Part shown: positions 27,541 through 37,173 of the stretch, one piece after another
Numbering within the stretch: position 1 is the first letter of the stretch
Layout: every line of letters begins with the position of its first letter
Assembly: GCA_903929475.1 (NCBI GenBank)
Contig: CAIYUV010000176.1
Location: forward strand, 1-64,000
Reading direction: 5' to 3'
From: an uncultured Spartobacteria bacterium
Lineage (GTDB): Bacteria > Verrucomicrobiota > Verrucomicrobiia > Chthoniobacterales > Chthoniobacteraceae
DNA length: 64,000 nt
The notes under the pieces: generated by a model
Database searches by the model: none
What the model saw: the letters and a program-made list of their open reading frames with translations, nothing else
Told to the model about the DNA's origin: nothing
Translations under genes and position numbers: made by a program

Positions 27541-29640
27541 CTATTTCTTCGGTTCAGTTGCTTTGGCTGGCGGGTTGTATTCGTTCAGCCAGACGGCCAT
27601 AGGGCTTTTGCCACGGTTGCCCCATGCGTAGTAGGGGATGGCTTGAACAAGGGCATTCACGACGCCGAGTTCATTGGTGACGCGGGCGCTGTATTCGATG
27701 ACGGTGACGCCGCCGAGGAGATCGGGTTTGTGCTGCGTGCGGGAAAAGGCACCGGCGGGCTCTACGTAGAGGTTGAGGGGCGTAGGGGCTTGTTGCTCGA
27801 TTGCTTCCACACAATAAACGATGGGGCCGCGCATGAGGGCGACTTTGCCTTTGTTTTCGGCGACTTTTTCGTGGGCGTGGACGCGCCGTATTTTCATGGA
27901 GATGTCGAGTTCGATGACGTCGCCAGCTTTCCATACGCGCTTGATATGGCGGTATCCGTCTAGGATGCGTTTGTCCTCCACCAAACGCTTGCCGTTAATC
28001 TTCAGATAGAATGACTGACTATCTGGGCCAGTTCCACCCCTTCCAAGCTTCGGATCGATTGTATAAAGGTCGCTCGGCACCGGGTGGCATTGCGCCCAAC
28101 TTGGGATGCGGAGATTAATGGAAAACTCGGCTGGTTTTTCCGTGGTGACGGTCAACTTCACACGGCCCTCCCACGGATATTCCGTCTCCTGCTTCAGCTT
28201 GATGGGTGTGTTGCCGTTGAGTTGGATTTTCGCCTCACTCGCTGCGTAGAGATTCACAAAGACCTCGTCTTTCCCGAGGGCATACATGAGGCCGCCGACT
28301 TGCGGGATGATACGGGTGATGTTGGTCGGGCAGCAGGAGAGGCCGATCCACGGTTTGCGCACGTTGCCCTCCGCGCTGCTGAGGGGATTTTGGTAGCAGA
28401 ACAGTTTGCCATCCAACGACACGCCGGAGAGCACGCCGTTGTAGAGGGCGAGTTCCATCACGTCGGCGTATTTGGCGTCGGCTTTGAGCAGACTCATGCG
28501 GTGCTGCCACAGGACTTGCGCGACGGCGGCGCATGTTTCGCAATAGGCGCTTTCATTGGGCAGCAGATACGGATCGCCGAATCCTTCGTCCTGATTCTGG
28601 TCGGTGCCGATGTTGCCGGTGAGATACATTTTTCGCCCGACGACATCCTGCCAGATGCTGTCGAGCGCCTTCTCGTATCCGGGCGCTTCACTGAAGCGCA
28701 CCATGTCCGCCATCGCCGAGTAGAGATACGCGGCGCGCACGGCGTGGCCGACGGCCTCTGTCTGTTCGATGATCGGCTTGTGATCCTGCATCCGGCCATT
28801 ACGGCGCATGAGCACGGCGCGGAATTGCGCGCGGTGGATTTCCTTGTCGCTGAGCGAAAGATCAATCGGCGGCTCCGGCGGGACGTTTTTCGGATCGAAA
28901 GGCTTGCGCTCGGTGCCGTGGGCGTAGCCTCGTTCATCGAGAAAAAAGCGCGCGAGATCGAGATAGCGCCGCTCGCCCGTGGCGCGGTAGAGCTTGATGA
29001 GCGCCAGTTCCACCTCCTCGTGTCCGTCCACGTCGTAGCGTTTCTTTTCGCCGAAAGTGGCGTCCACATTGTCGGCGAAACGTCTCGCGGCGGCGAGCGC
29101 GGTGCTTTTGTCGCCGACGAGACGCTGATGCGCCACCGCCGCCTCGAAGAAATGCCCTGCGTTGTAGAGCTGGTGTTCGAGGCGCATGTCCTGCCACCGC
29201 TTTTCAAAGTCCTTCACGATGAAATAGGAGATGAGAAAGCCGTCCGTCTTTTGCGCAGCGACTACCCGGGCGAGGATCGCCTCTGCACGCTCGCGCAGCG
29301 GCCCCTCGGTGAAATGCTTCAGCGAAAGAAACGCGCCCTCCAGCACCTTGTGCAGATCGGAATCAAACGCATGGTGCCCCTTCAGTGGCCCGTCGAATTT
29401 CCCCGCCGCCTTGTCGAAATTCGTCACGTGACCGTCCTTCTCCAACTCATCGAGCGCGTGCGGAATCGTCACCTCATTCGCAATCTTCACGCGCGGCCCC
29501 CAGAACCCGCCACGAAACTCCACATTCTCATGGCTCACTTCCAAAAGTCCGCGCACCGGCGCAGGGGACGCCGCAAACAGATTGGCACAGCCAGCCATCA
29601 GACCCGCGACGAGGAAGATGAAACTCAAAAGTTTTTTCAT
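27541..29640 (-). CDS. GH127 beta-L-arabinofuranosidase family protein, exported
   Basis: 699 residues from MKKLLSFIFLVAGLMAGC, a signal peptide whose AGC may be a lipobox (Cys18). GH127 enzymes release L-arabinofuranose from plant glycans with a zinc-coordinated cysteine nucleophile; the expected residues appear as YCETCAAVAQVLW and GLSCCPTNITR. The (alpha/alpha)6 barrel part contains HHAFDSDLHKVLEGAF, EVELALIKLYRATGERRYLDLARFFLDERG and GHAVRAAYLYSAMADM; beta-sandwich domains follow. It is the last gene of the long minus-strand run. The substrate is inferred from family only. Confidence 0.88.
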   Translation of the reverse strand: MKKLLSFIFLVAGLMAGCANLFAASPAPVRGLLEVSHENVEFRGGFWGPRVKIANEVTIPHALDELEKDGHVTNFDKAAGKFDGPLKGHHAFDSDLHKVLEGAFLSLKHFTEGPLRERAEAILARVVAAQKTDGFLISYFIVKDFEKRWQDMRLEHQLYNAGHFFEAAVAHQRLVGDKSTALAAARRFADNVDATFGEKKRYDVDGHEEVELALIKLYRATGERRYLDLARFFLDERGYAHGTERKPFDPKNVPPEPPIDLSLSDKEIHRAQFRAVLMRRNGRMQDHKPIIEQTEAVGHAVRAAYLYSAMADMVRFSEAPGYEKALDSIWQDVVGRKMYLTGNIGTDQNQDEGFGDPYLLPNESAYCETCAAVAQVLWQHRMSLLKADAKYADVMELALYNGVLSGVSLDGKLFCYQNPLSSAEGNVRKPWIGLSCCPTNITRIIPQVGGLMYALGKDEVFVNLYAASEAKIQLNGNTPIKLKQETEYPWEGRVKLTVTTEKPAEFSINLRIPSWAQCHPVPSDLYTIDPKLGRGGTGPDSQSFYLKINGKRLVEDKRILDGYRHIKRVWKAGDVIELDISMKIRRVHAHEKVAENKGKVALMRGPIVYCVEAIEQQAPTPLNLYVEPAGAFSRTQHKPDLLGGVTVIEYSARVTNELGVVNALVQAIPYYAWGNRGKSPMAVWLNEYNPPAKATEPKK

Positions 29641-29789
29641 GCCTGTCCTTTGCCAGTTCCCAATGTTGAATCCAATCATTTCAAGCCGTGCCTCCATTTT
29701 GCATCACGGGGGGAGTTGCTTTGTTGTGATCGCTATTTTCACAGGCAATTCGGAGTCGGGGATTCATTCTCCGAAGCTTGACAGATGAA

Positions 29790-31265
29790 TTACTGCTTCT
29801 GCGTTTTATTTTCCCGGGGAGATTCGCGGACGAAAAGCATGGCTTGCGAAAGGGGTTGTTTCTTGATCCCCGGGCCTTCGATGTGGACTGACAGTTCGGC
29901 TTCACCAGGGCCTTGAAAGTAGGTGATGGTGATTGGGTGCAGGCCGACTGCGAGACGAATCATGCCAGCGCTTTCACTCGAACCGTGCAAACCGTCGTTG
30001 TCCACGACGAGACGGTCTCCGATGTATAGCCGGCTTCCATCGTCCGATTTGGTGTAGAATGTGTAGAGACCCTCGGCGGGCACTTTCACGAATCCAGTGT
30101 AGCGAATGCCGTATCCCTGACCGCCGGATGCATGCACTTCGAGCGTCGGCTTGTCGGTCTTTCCCGTGGCGGCTGGCTTGAGGGTGTTGAAATCGGGTAG
30201 GTGTTCCCACATTCCAACGTAAGTGGCGAAGTTCAACCCCGGCACCATGCCTTCGGGATCGACAGGTTTTGTCGAAGGCATCTCGGCGAGCGTGCAAGTG
30301 GCGTTGACAGTCTGATCGCCGCGGGCCAGTTGCAGGTCCAGTTTCTGAAGCGGTTTTCTTTCGATCAGGGCGATGTGAAAATCAATACCGTGGCGGATTT
30401 CCGCTTTGTTGATTGTTCGGATCACATCACCGGGACGCACGTCGGCGAGTGCAGCCGGAGATCCCGGGGCCACGCTGGTGACGACGGCTTTTTCAGCCAG
30501 CATGTTCACCTCGATGCCCAGCCAGAAGCCATAGCGCTCCTGCGCGCACAACATGCGCGGAAACACTTCCCGCACACGGTCAACGGTGATGGCAAAGCCG
30601 ATGTTCTCGGCGTCGTTCTTCTTGCCGGTGACAACGCCGATTTGTTCTCCGAGCACGTTGATCAGCGGGCCGCCGGAGTTGCCGGGATTCACGGCGGCGC
30701 TGGTCTGGACGAGCCACGGATGAAAGGCGCCCGGCATAGCGCTGGCGCGATTGAGGCCACTAATGATTCCCGTTGATACCGAATGGGCAAGCCCGCCTGG
30801 ATCGCCAATGACCACGACGGGTTCACCCAGCATCAAATCGTGGCTGCGGCCGATTGGCAGCGGCTGCAGCGGGGCGGGGGCGTCAATTTTTGCGAGCGCA
30901 AGATCCTCGAACGACCAGCCAGCGATCACGCGCATTGCGAACCAGCGATTTCCCGGAAGCAGGGCCATGGCCTCGGTGCTGCCTTCGATGACGTGGTGGT
31001 TGGTAAGGATATAACCTTCCGGGTGGATGATGGTGCCGCTGCCGGTGGTGAGAACCACGACGCCGGGCTTGTCCGTTGCCTTCGCCGTCCGGATTGCGAC
31101 TACCGAAGGCAGACATCGCTCGATGAGTTTCACCGTCTCCGTGCGTCGGGGCGATTCCTGAGGTGTAACGTCTGCGGCGCGCAAATTAGCGACTTGGAAG
31201 GCGAGGGTTATGAAGATCAGGGCCATGCCGATTGCCCGGGTATTGCGATCCGATTTTGTTTTCAT
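29790..31265 (-). CDS. trypsin-like S1C protease with PDZ and PA14 domains
   Basis: 491 residues with an N-terminal signal peptide (ending about ANLRA). The protease domain (about 45-235) has a DegP/HtrA-type triad: H91 in LTNHHVIEG, D121 in SFEDLALAKI and S197 in NPGNSGGPL. A PDZ domain (about 245-335) follows (VTSVAPGSPAALADVRPGDVIRTINK). The C-terminal third is a PA14-type beta sandwich (GIRYTGFVKVPAEGLYTFYTKSDDGSRLYIGDRLVVDNDGLHG), a carbohydrate-binding module more often attached to glycosidases. It is flanked by about 150 bases on each side, so it may have its own promoter. It is probably periplasmic or secreted. Confidence 0.88.
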   Translation of the reverse strand: MKTKSDRNTRAIGMALIFITLAFQVANLRAADVTPQESPRRTETVKLIERCLPSVVAIRTAKATDKPGVVVLTTGSGTIIHPEGYILTNHHVIEGSTEAMALLPGNRWFAMRVIAGWSFEDLALAKIDAPAPLQPLPIGRSHDLMLGEPVVVIGDPGGLAHSVSTGIISGLNRASAMPGAFHPWLVQTSAAVNPGNSGGPLINVLGEQIGVVTGKKNDAENIGFAITVDRVREVFPRMLCAQERYGFWLGIEVNMLAEKAVVTSVAPGSPAALADVRPGDVIRTINKAEIRHGIDFHIALIERKPLQKLDLQLARGDQTVNATCTLAEMPSTKPVDPEGMVPGLNFATYVGMWEHLPDFNTLKPAATGKTDKPTLEVHASGGQGYGIRYTGFVKVPAEGLYTFYTKSDDGSRLYIGDRLVVDNDGLHGSSESAGMIRLAVGLHPITITYFQGPGEAELSVHIEGPGIKKQPLSQAMLFVRESPRENKTQKQ

Positions 31266-31413
31266 GGCACTGGTGATTTTGGAATCAGACGAGGGCGTTG
31301 TGCATGATATTTTCGTTCAAGTCGGTGAGGGAAACACGGATTGGGATCAGGTTTTTCATGGGATGGCAGTTGGATCATGTGATGAATTTCGAGCGTGGAA
31401 GCGCGTTGGCAGG

Positions 31414-32331
31414 CTATTTCAACGGCGGGGCGGGCTCTGGTTTGCCATTCGTGCTCAGGATTTGAAAGTGATGCACGCCGGCGGCAAGCGGGTGTTCGCT
31501 CGTCCACACGATTTGCTTGTCCGGCGTTACCTCAACCATCGAGATGCCCTTGTTGGCGGCGTGACTGCCGACGACGGTATTTCCATTGGCCAGCCGCTGC
31601 GCGCCGCAAGTATCTTTGAACAGCCCTTTCACGTCCTCATTGGTCACTTTCCAGACAATCTCCCCGCGCCCGTTGAACTCCACCGCTTTGAGTCCGTGGG
31701 TGAGTGTCGTGAGGGTGTTGCCGTTCTCCAGACGGATCGAGGTGAAGGGCCAGTTCTCCGCCTTGCGTCCGCCGATCTCGTCGAGGTCGGTTTTTAAGGT
31801 GTTCACGATCTTCCCATCGGGCGCGTATTCCTTGATGGCGAAGGCCAGCAGGTGCGGAGCGAGATAGTTCCCATTTTTCAACTTCCGCGCCATGCGAGTC
31901 TGCATGTGGGCATTGTCCGTCTCGGGCTGTAGCGGAAAATCCACGACGACCTCGCCCTTGCTATTGACCTCCATCAGCCGCGGCTTCGGCCCCTCCTCCG
32001 TGATGAGCGTGTTGCCGTTGGCCAGTCGCTCCGTGGTGCCGATCTCTTTGTTTTCCGCACTCCGCTTGTAAGTAAAAACGATCTGCTTGTCGCGAGTCAC
32101 CTCTTCCACGCGGTCGGTAAACGCGAGCAGCACATTGCCATTTGGGAGCACGAAGCCGTCGCGCGTCCCGCCTGCATATTCCCACTCTGCCTTACCGTCC
32201 TCGCCGATGATGGCCGTTTTGCCTCCCATAACGAGATAGGAGTGGCGGATGCCGTCTTCTGCAAATGCCGCATCAACAAAGTTGGCGAAGGCGATGAGGA
32301 CGAATGTGCGGACGATGGATTTAAGTTTCAT
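31414..32331 (-). CDS. exported beta-propeller protein with NGN blade repeats
   Basis: 305 residues from MKLKSIVRTFVLIAFANFVDAAFAED, a clear signal peptide. The body has repeated blade motifs: VLPNGNVLLAF, RLANGNTLITEE, KLKNGNYLAPH, RLENGNTLTTL and RLANGNTVVGSH, each followed by a strand such as VVEVNSKGEVV or AVEFNGRGEIVW. This spacing (about 45-50 residues) fits a five- or six-bladed propeller related to the arylsulfotransferase/PQQ-like group. No catalytic residues can be assigned. It begins 31 bases after the DUF1501 stop, so it probably belongs to that operon. The ORF track start upstream is a shadow within the neighbour. Confidence 0.8.
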   Translation of the reverse strand: MKLKSIVRTFVLIAFANFVDAAFAEDGIRHSYLVMGGKTAIIGEDGKAEWEYAGGTRDGFVLPNGNVLLAFTDRVEEVTRDKQIVFTYKRSAENKEIGTTERLANGNTLITEEGPKPRLMEVNSKGEVVVDFPLQPETDNAHMQTRMARKLKNGNYLAPHLLAFAIKEYAPDGKIVNTLKTDLDEIGGRKAENWPFTSIRLENGNTLTTLTHGLKAVEFNGRGEIVWKVTNEDVKGLFKDTCGAQRLANGNTVVGSHAANKGISMVEVTPDKQIVWTSEHPLAAGVHHFQILSTNGKPEPAPPLK

Positions 32332-32362
32332 AGGTTGTTTGAAAAGTGTGCGAAGCCTTCCC

Positions 32363-33796
32363 TCAAGCGAGGATATCACGCACCACATTCCCGCGCACGT
32401 CGGTGAGGCGGATGTCGCGACCGCTGAAACGGTAGGTGAGTTTGGTGTGATCGAGGCCGAGGAGGTGGAGCATTGTTGCGTGGAGGTCGTGGATTTCGAG
32501 CGGGTTTTCCACGGCTCGATAGCCCCATTCATCGGTCGCGCCGTAGGAGATGCCGGAGCGGACGCCGCCGCCGGCCATCCACACGCTGAAGCCATATTCG
32601 TGATGGTCGCGTCCGTCGGAACCCTGTGCGAAAGGCGTGCGTCCAAATTCGCCGGCCCAGACGACAAGCGTTGTGTCGAGCAGCCCGCGCTGCTTTAAAT
32701 CGGCGAGCAGACCCGCGATCGGCTGGTCCACCGCAAGGGCGTTGTTGCCGTGGTTTTTGACGAGATTTTGATGCGCGTCCCAGCGGCTGTAGCCGTCCAC
32801 CATCGGGATGGTCAGTTCGATGAAGCGCACCCCGCGTTCGACCATGCGCCGCGCGATCAGGCATTCCCGTGCGTAGGTCTGGGTGTGCGGAAAGGCGGCG
32901 TCCATGCCGTAGAGTTTTTTCGTCGCCGCGCTTTCGCCGCTGAGGTCGAGCAACTCGGGGATCGTGGCCTGCATTCGTCCGGCCAGCTCGGCGTTGGCGA
33001 TGGCGCTTTCGAGCGCGTCACTGCCTCCGGAATCGGCGAGGCTGAGACGGTTCAGTTGTTCCGCAAAGCGACGCTTTGCGAGCTGCTGCGCCGGTGCTTT
33101 TTCGCCGGGCACGATGTTGGCCAGCGGCGTGCCGTTCGCGTTGAGCAGCGAACCCTGATAGCTGGCAGGCAGGAATCCGCTGCCAAAGCAATCGAGCCCG
33201 CCGGAGGGAATCTGGCCGCCGTTGAGCACTACAAATCCGGGGAGGTTTTCATTAAAACTGCCGAGACCGTAGGCAACCCACGCGCCCATGCTGGGCCGGC
33301 CCTGGAGTCCGAGGCCGCTGTGCAGGAAATAGTTTGCGCTCGTGTGCTCGGGAAACGACGAGGTCATTGAATTGATCACACACAGATCATCGGCCTGCTT
33401 CGCGATGTGTGGAAACAGATCGCTGATCCACAGTCCGCATTGCCCGCGCTGTTTGAACGCCCACGGCGATTTCATCACCGTGCCGATGTTTTCAAACTGC
33501 GTCTTCTCCAGCTTCCCGATGGTCTGCCGCGGATTTTTCCCGTGATGCTTTTCGAGCATCGGCTTGTAATCGAAACTGTCCACATGCGACACAGCGCCCT
33601 CCATGAAGAGGAAGATCACGCTCTTCGCCTTTGCTGGAAAATGCGGCACCCGCATGAAGCCTGCGCGCGCAGCCGCGGCGCGCGATTGCTCGCCCAGCAG
33701 AGCAGAAAGCGCCATCGCGCCAAAGCCCGTCGCCGCCTGCCGCAGCATGGTGCGGCGGGAAATGTGCGGACACGGCAGAGGATCGTGTTTGTTCAT
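32363..33796 (-). CDS. DUF1501 protein, Tat-exported (pair C)
   Basis: 477 residues from MNKHDPLPCPH. A Tat signal SRRTMLRQAATGFGAMALSALLG occupies about 12-35. The DUF1501 fold, related to sulfatases and alkaline phosphatases, shows KSVIFLFMEGAVSHVDSFDYKP, the second metal-site region LVVWAGEFGRTPFAQGSDGRDHHEYGFSVWMAGGGVRSG and the closing LHATMLHLLGLDHTKLTYRFSGRDIRLTDVRG. The enzymatic activity of the family is unproven. The ATG overlaps the stop of the PSCyt gene by 4 bases, so the pair is translationally coupled. Confidence 0.9.
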   Translation of the reverse strand: MNKHDPLPCPHISRRTMLRQAATGFGAMALSALLGEQSRAAAARAGFMRVPHFPAKAKSVIFLFMEGAVSHVDSFDYKPMLEKHHGKNPRQTIGKLEKTQFENIGTVMKSPWAFKQRGQCGLWISDLFPHIAKQADDLCVINSMTSSFPEHTSANYFLHSGLGLQGRPSMGAWVAYGLGSFNENLPGFVVLNGGQIPSGGLDCFGSGFLPASYQGSLLNANGTPLANIVPGEKAPAQQLAKRRFAEQLNRLSLADSGGSDALESAIANAELAGRMQATIPELLDLSGESAATKKLYGMDAAFPHTQTYARECLIARRMVERGVRFIELTIPMVDGYSRWDAHQNLVKNHGNNALAVDQPIAGLLADLKQRGLLDTTLVVWAGEFGRTPFAQGSDGRDHHEYGFSVWMAGGGVRSGISYGATDEWGYRAVENPLEIHDLHATMLHLLGLDHTKLTYRFSGRDIRLTDVRGNVVRDILA

Positions 33797-36700
33797 TTCA
33801 AGTAGATGAAATCGTTGGCGTTCAAAAGTGCGTGGCAAAATTCCGACCAGACGGCGGATTCGGGTTCGCCGGGATGAAGCTGGCGCAATTCGTCCACGGA
33901 GGCGAGTGAGAGCTGCGTTTCATCCGCCGTCGGGGGGCGGGTGCAGGCGGTTTCGAAAATCCAAGTGATGCGCGCGTCGGCTGTTGCGTTCGGCGTTTCC
34001 CGCAGGAGGCGCGCGGCCCACACGGACGCCTGCTCGCGGACGAAGGGGTCATTCATCATCACGAGCGACTGTGCGGGGACGTTTGTCACGTTGCGGCGAC
34101 CCACGGTGCTGAAAGGCGTGGGAAAATCGAAGGCCAGCATCATCGTCGGGAGAAAATTGCGAAGCGTCGCTGTGTAAATGCTACGCCTCCCGCCGCCGTC
34201 GAGCGGGCCGCTCTTGTCCGGGCGTCCGCGACCAACGATAAACTCGGTGAGATGCACGGGGACGGGCGGGCCGCAGAGCTTCGGGTCGAAGCGGCCCGAG
34301 ACGACGAGCAGCGCGTCATGGATCGACTCGGCTTCGAGTCGCCGGACAGGCATGCGGTGCAGGAGCAGGTTGGAGGGATCGATTTCCTCCGCGTGCGTAT
34401 CCGCTGCCCGGCTGCTGCGCGCAAAGGCGTCGGTAAGGACAAGTCGGCGGATGAGGCGTTTGAGCGACCATGCGTCGTCGTGGACGAACTGCCACGCGAG
34501 GTGGTCGAGGAGTTCCGGGTGCGTGGGGCGCTCGCCGAGGTAGCCGAAGTTATCCACCGTCGGCACGATGCCGCGGCCAAAAAGGTGATGCCACACGCGG
34601 TTGACCATGACGCGCGCGACGAGAGGATTTGCGGTGTCGGTGAGTTGGCGGGCGAGTTCGGCACGACCACTCGTTTGCACGGTCGTGATACGCGGCAGGC
34701 CCAGTGCCTCGGGCAATCCGCGGGGAGCGACGGCTCCGGGTCGCGTGGGTTTGCCGCGGATGAGAATGTTTTCGTCCACGCCGGTGCCGTCGGCCCACGA
34801 AACGGCGGTGGGTGAATCCCAGCGGATGGTCTTCGCCAGCGCATCCTGCTCGCGGAAAAAATCGGCGGCGGCAGTGGTGACGGGCGCGGTGGAGACACCG
34901 AGCAATGTGCTGTTTTGCACGAGCCAGTCGGCCAGCGGTGCGAGACGCGAGTCCATGCCCGTCTTTCCCGTCGCCAGCATCCCGACTGCCGCTGAGCAAT
35001 CCTCCTGCAATGCTTCCGCCACGTCGCGCAGCGATGCGGTATTCTCTTTTGGCCGCCATGATTCCACTGGCAACCATGCCGGTGTCTGTGGCGCTTCCAC
35101 CACCATGAGCACGTCCAGACCCGTCGAGTCCTGCGGCGAAAATTCAAGATGCAGACGATCCCCCGCATAGGTGCTCAGATCGTGCGTCATCCAGCGCACA
35201 CGGTCGCCGGTGTCGAATTTTGTGACCAGTCGCTCGTGCAGCCCGCCTGCGATCATGATGTGCGAGTCCACGCCTGCATAAACCTGCACTTTGCCCCGGA
35301 GCAGATAGTGGAGGCGTCCCGTGCCCAGCGTGAATTTCGGTGTGAGCAGCGTCTTTCCCGCGCGGTCGGCCGCGCCGAGATTGCCCGAGTCTTTTTCCGT
35401 GCCGGGCGCGAGCGCGAGCCTGTTCCAATAGGCGTCGCTGCTCGCCGCACCGCAGGGCATCACACGGGCGACTGGGCGTTCCAGCGTCGTGCCCAAAACC
35501 ACTTCGCATGCGAGGAGTGGTCGCGTGCCGAAAGCCGGGCCGTCGCTCTTCCATGGCGTAACTCCCGGCTTGGTGAAATCGGCGATGATTTTCGTCTCTG
35601 GCGGGAGCGCGGAACGGGGAGTATTCCATTTGGCGAACAGATCAGGAAACCGCGTGGGGTTTTCCACGTAGGGCTCGTGCGCGAGCATCGTGTAGAAATG
35701 TAGCGGATGCGCAGGATCAGCGGAGGCCTTTTTCAATTGATCTACCCACGTGGCGAGCTGCTTGGCGTCTAGGCCCGAGGCCGAGGCGACAGCCTCCGTC
35801 TTCTCTCCAAACAACACCCGCCGCGCAGCCAGCAGATGCGTCGCTATCGTTTCCACACCGGGACGCACCGATGTCGCGAATGCCACCGCGATTTTCTGCG
35901 TATGTTTCGCGCGCAGGTTCGCCAGTTCGGTCGCGGCGCGCGCGTGAGACTCCATCGTTTCAAAACGCACCTGCCGGAACGGCGAGCCAAGCACGAAGCC
36001 GCAGAGCGCATAGTAATCCTTCTGAGTGATCGCATCGAATTTGTGATCGTGGCAGCGCGCGCAGGCGACAGTCAGGCCGAGGAACGCCTTCGAGAGCACG
36101 TCCACCTTGTTGTCCACGCGCTCACATTCGTCCTGCCGGATGTCCACCGGATTATGAATCTCTTCGCCAAGAAACGCCCAGCCTGTCGCGAGCACGGATT
36201 CATTCGCTCCGGTGGCCGGATTGATCCGCGGCGGCAGCACATCGCCAGCGATGTGTTCGGCGACGAAGCTGTTGTATGGCACGTCGGCATTGAGCGAGCG
36301 GATGAGGTAGTCGCGATATTGCCATGCGTTCGCGATGATGTAGTCGCCTTCGTGGCCGCGCGTTTCGGCGTAGCGCACCACGTCCATCCAGTGACGCGCC
36401 CATCGCTCGCCGAAGTGCGGAGAAGCCAGCAGTGCATCCACCACGTGCTCGCGGCGCTGCGGCGAGGTGTCGCTGACGAAAGCCTGCATTTGCTCGCGCT
36501 TTGGCGGCAGACCGGTGATTGCGAAATGCACGCGCCTCAGCCACGTAAGATCGTCTGTCAGCGGAGCGGGTGACAAATTCTTCTCGCGGAGTTTCGCCAT
36601 GATGAAACGATCCACATCGGTTGTGCCAGGAGCCTCCGGCACCTTCTGGCGCTGCGGTGTCTGCCAAATCCATGGGAGCCGTTTCTTCCGGGCCTCGATG

Positions 36701-37173
36701 TTAAATTTCTCCTTCTCAGAAATAGTCACCTTCGCAGCACCCTGCGGCCACGGAGCGCCCGCTTTGATCCACTCCGCGAGATCCGCGATGATCGCATCCG
36801 ACAGCTTCGGCCCCGCTTTTACAGGCGGCATGATCAAATCCTTGTCCACATGACGCACTGCTTTCAGCAGCAGACTTTCATCCGCTTTTCCTGGCACGAT
36901 CACATCGCCGGAATCGCCTCCTTTCATCAGCGCCTCGCGCGAATCCATCCGCAGTCCGCCCTTTTGTTTTTCCGCTCCGTGACACTCCACGCAATTGTCG
37001 TGCAGCACAGGACGGATGCGCTTTTCAAAAAAATCTCCATCACCAGCGATGGCGGCATCTGCATTGGAGGGAGAAAAAGCGAAGACCAAAAATGCCGCAA
37101 TGGCAGTGCGCATGAGGGGTAGAAAAGCTTGGCGAAATTTAACTGCCACTATTCCGCCGGAGTGATCACTCAC
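33793..37173 (-). CDS. planctomycete-type cytochrome c / DUF1549 / DUF1553 protein (pair C)
   Basis: 1126 residues from a GTG that overlaps the preceding stop as GTGA; MRTAIAAFLVFAF at 37113 is an alternative start directly at the signal peptide. An N-terminal PSCyt1 domain has heme site CVECH (61-65) and the likely distal ligand in DLIMPPVKAGPKLS. The DUF1549 (PSCyt2) domain holds a second heme site CARCH (371-375) in CARCHDHKFD. A long middle insert (about 520-760) probably contains a beta-sandwich domain, and DUF1553 (PSD1) fills the C-terminus (VARVMVNRVWHHLFGRGIV). It is probably a periplasmic electron-transfer partner of the coupled DUF1501 protein. Confidence 0.9.
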   Translation of the reverse strand: MSDHSGGIVAVKFRQAFLPLMRTAIAAFLVFAFSPSNADAAIAGDGDFFEKRIRPVLHDNCVECHGAEKQKGGLRMDSREALMKGGDSGDVIVPGKADESLLLKAVRHVDKDLIMPPVKAGPKLSDAIIADLAEWIKAGAPWPQGAAKVTISEKEKFNIEARKKRLPWIWQTPQRQKVPEAPGTTDVDRFIMAKLREKNLSPAPLTDDLTWLRRVHFAITGLPPKREQMQAFVSDTSPQRREHVVDALLASPHFGERWARHWMDVVRYAETRGHEGDYIIANAWQYRDYLIRSLNADVPYNSFVAEHIAGDVLPPRINPATGANESVLATGWAFLGEEIHNPVDIRQDECERVDNKVDVLSKAFLGLTVACARCHDHKFDAITQKDYYALCGFVLGSPFRQVRFETMESHARAATELANLRAKHTQKIAVAFATSVRPGVETIATHLLAARRVLFGEKTEAVASASGLDAKQLATWVDQLKKASADPAHPLHFYTMLAHEPYVENPTRFPDLFAKWNTPRSALPPETKIIADFTKPGVTPWKSDGPAFGTRPLLACEVVLGTTLERPVARVMPCGAASSDAYWNRLALAPGTEKDSGNLGAADRAGKTLLTPKFTLGTGRLHYLLRGKVQVYAGVDSHIMIAGGLHERLVTKFDTGDRVRWMTHDLSTYAGDRLHLEFSPQDSTGLDVLMVVEAPQTPAWLPVESWRPKENTASLRDVAEALQEDCSAAVGMLATGKTGMDSRLAPLADWLVQNSTLLGVSTAPVTTAAADFFREQDALAKTIRWDSPTAVSWADGTGVDENILIRGKPTRPGAVAPRGLPEALGLPRITTVQTSGRAELARQLTDTANPLVARVMVNRVWHHLFGRGIVPTVDNFGYLGERPTHPELLDHLAWQFVHDDAWSLKRLIRRLVLTDAFARSSRAADTHAEEIDPSNLLLHRMPVRRLEAESIHDALLVVSGRFDPKLCGPPVPVHLTEFIVGRGRPDKSGPLDGGGRRSIYTATLRNFLPTMMLAFDFPTPFSTVGRRNVTNVPAQSLVMMNDPFVREQASVWAARLLRETPNATADARITWIFETACTRPPTADETQLSLASVDELRQLHPGEPESAVWSEFCHALLNANDFIYLK

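Noticed and set aside
28084-29781. 565-aa plus-strand ORF opposite the GH127 gene
   Set aside because: Antisense shadow; the minus strand encodes a coherent GH127 protein with its active-site cysteines.
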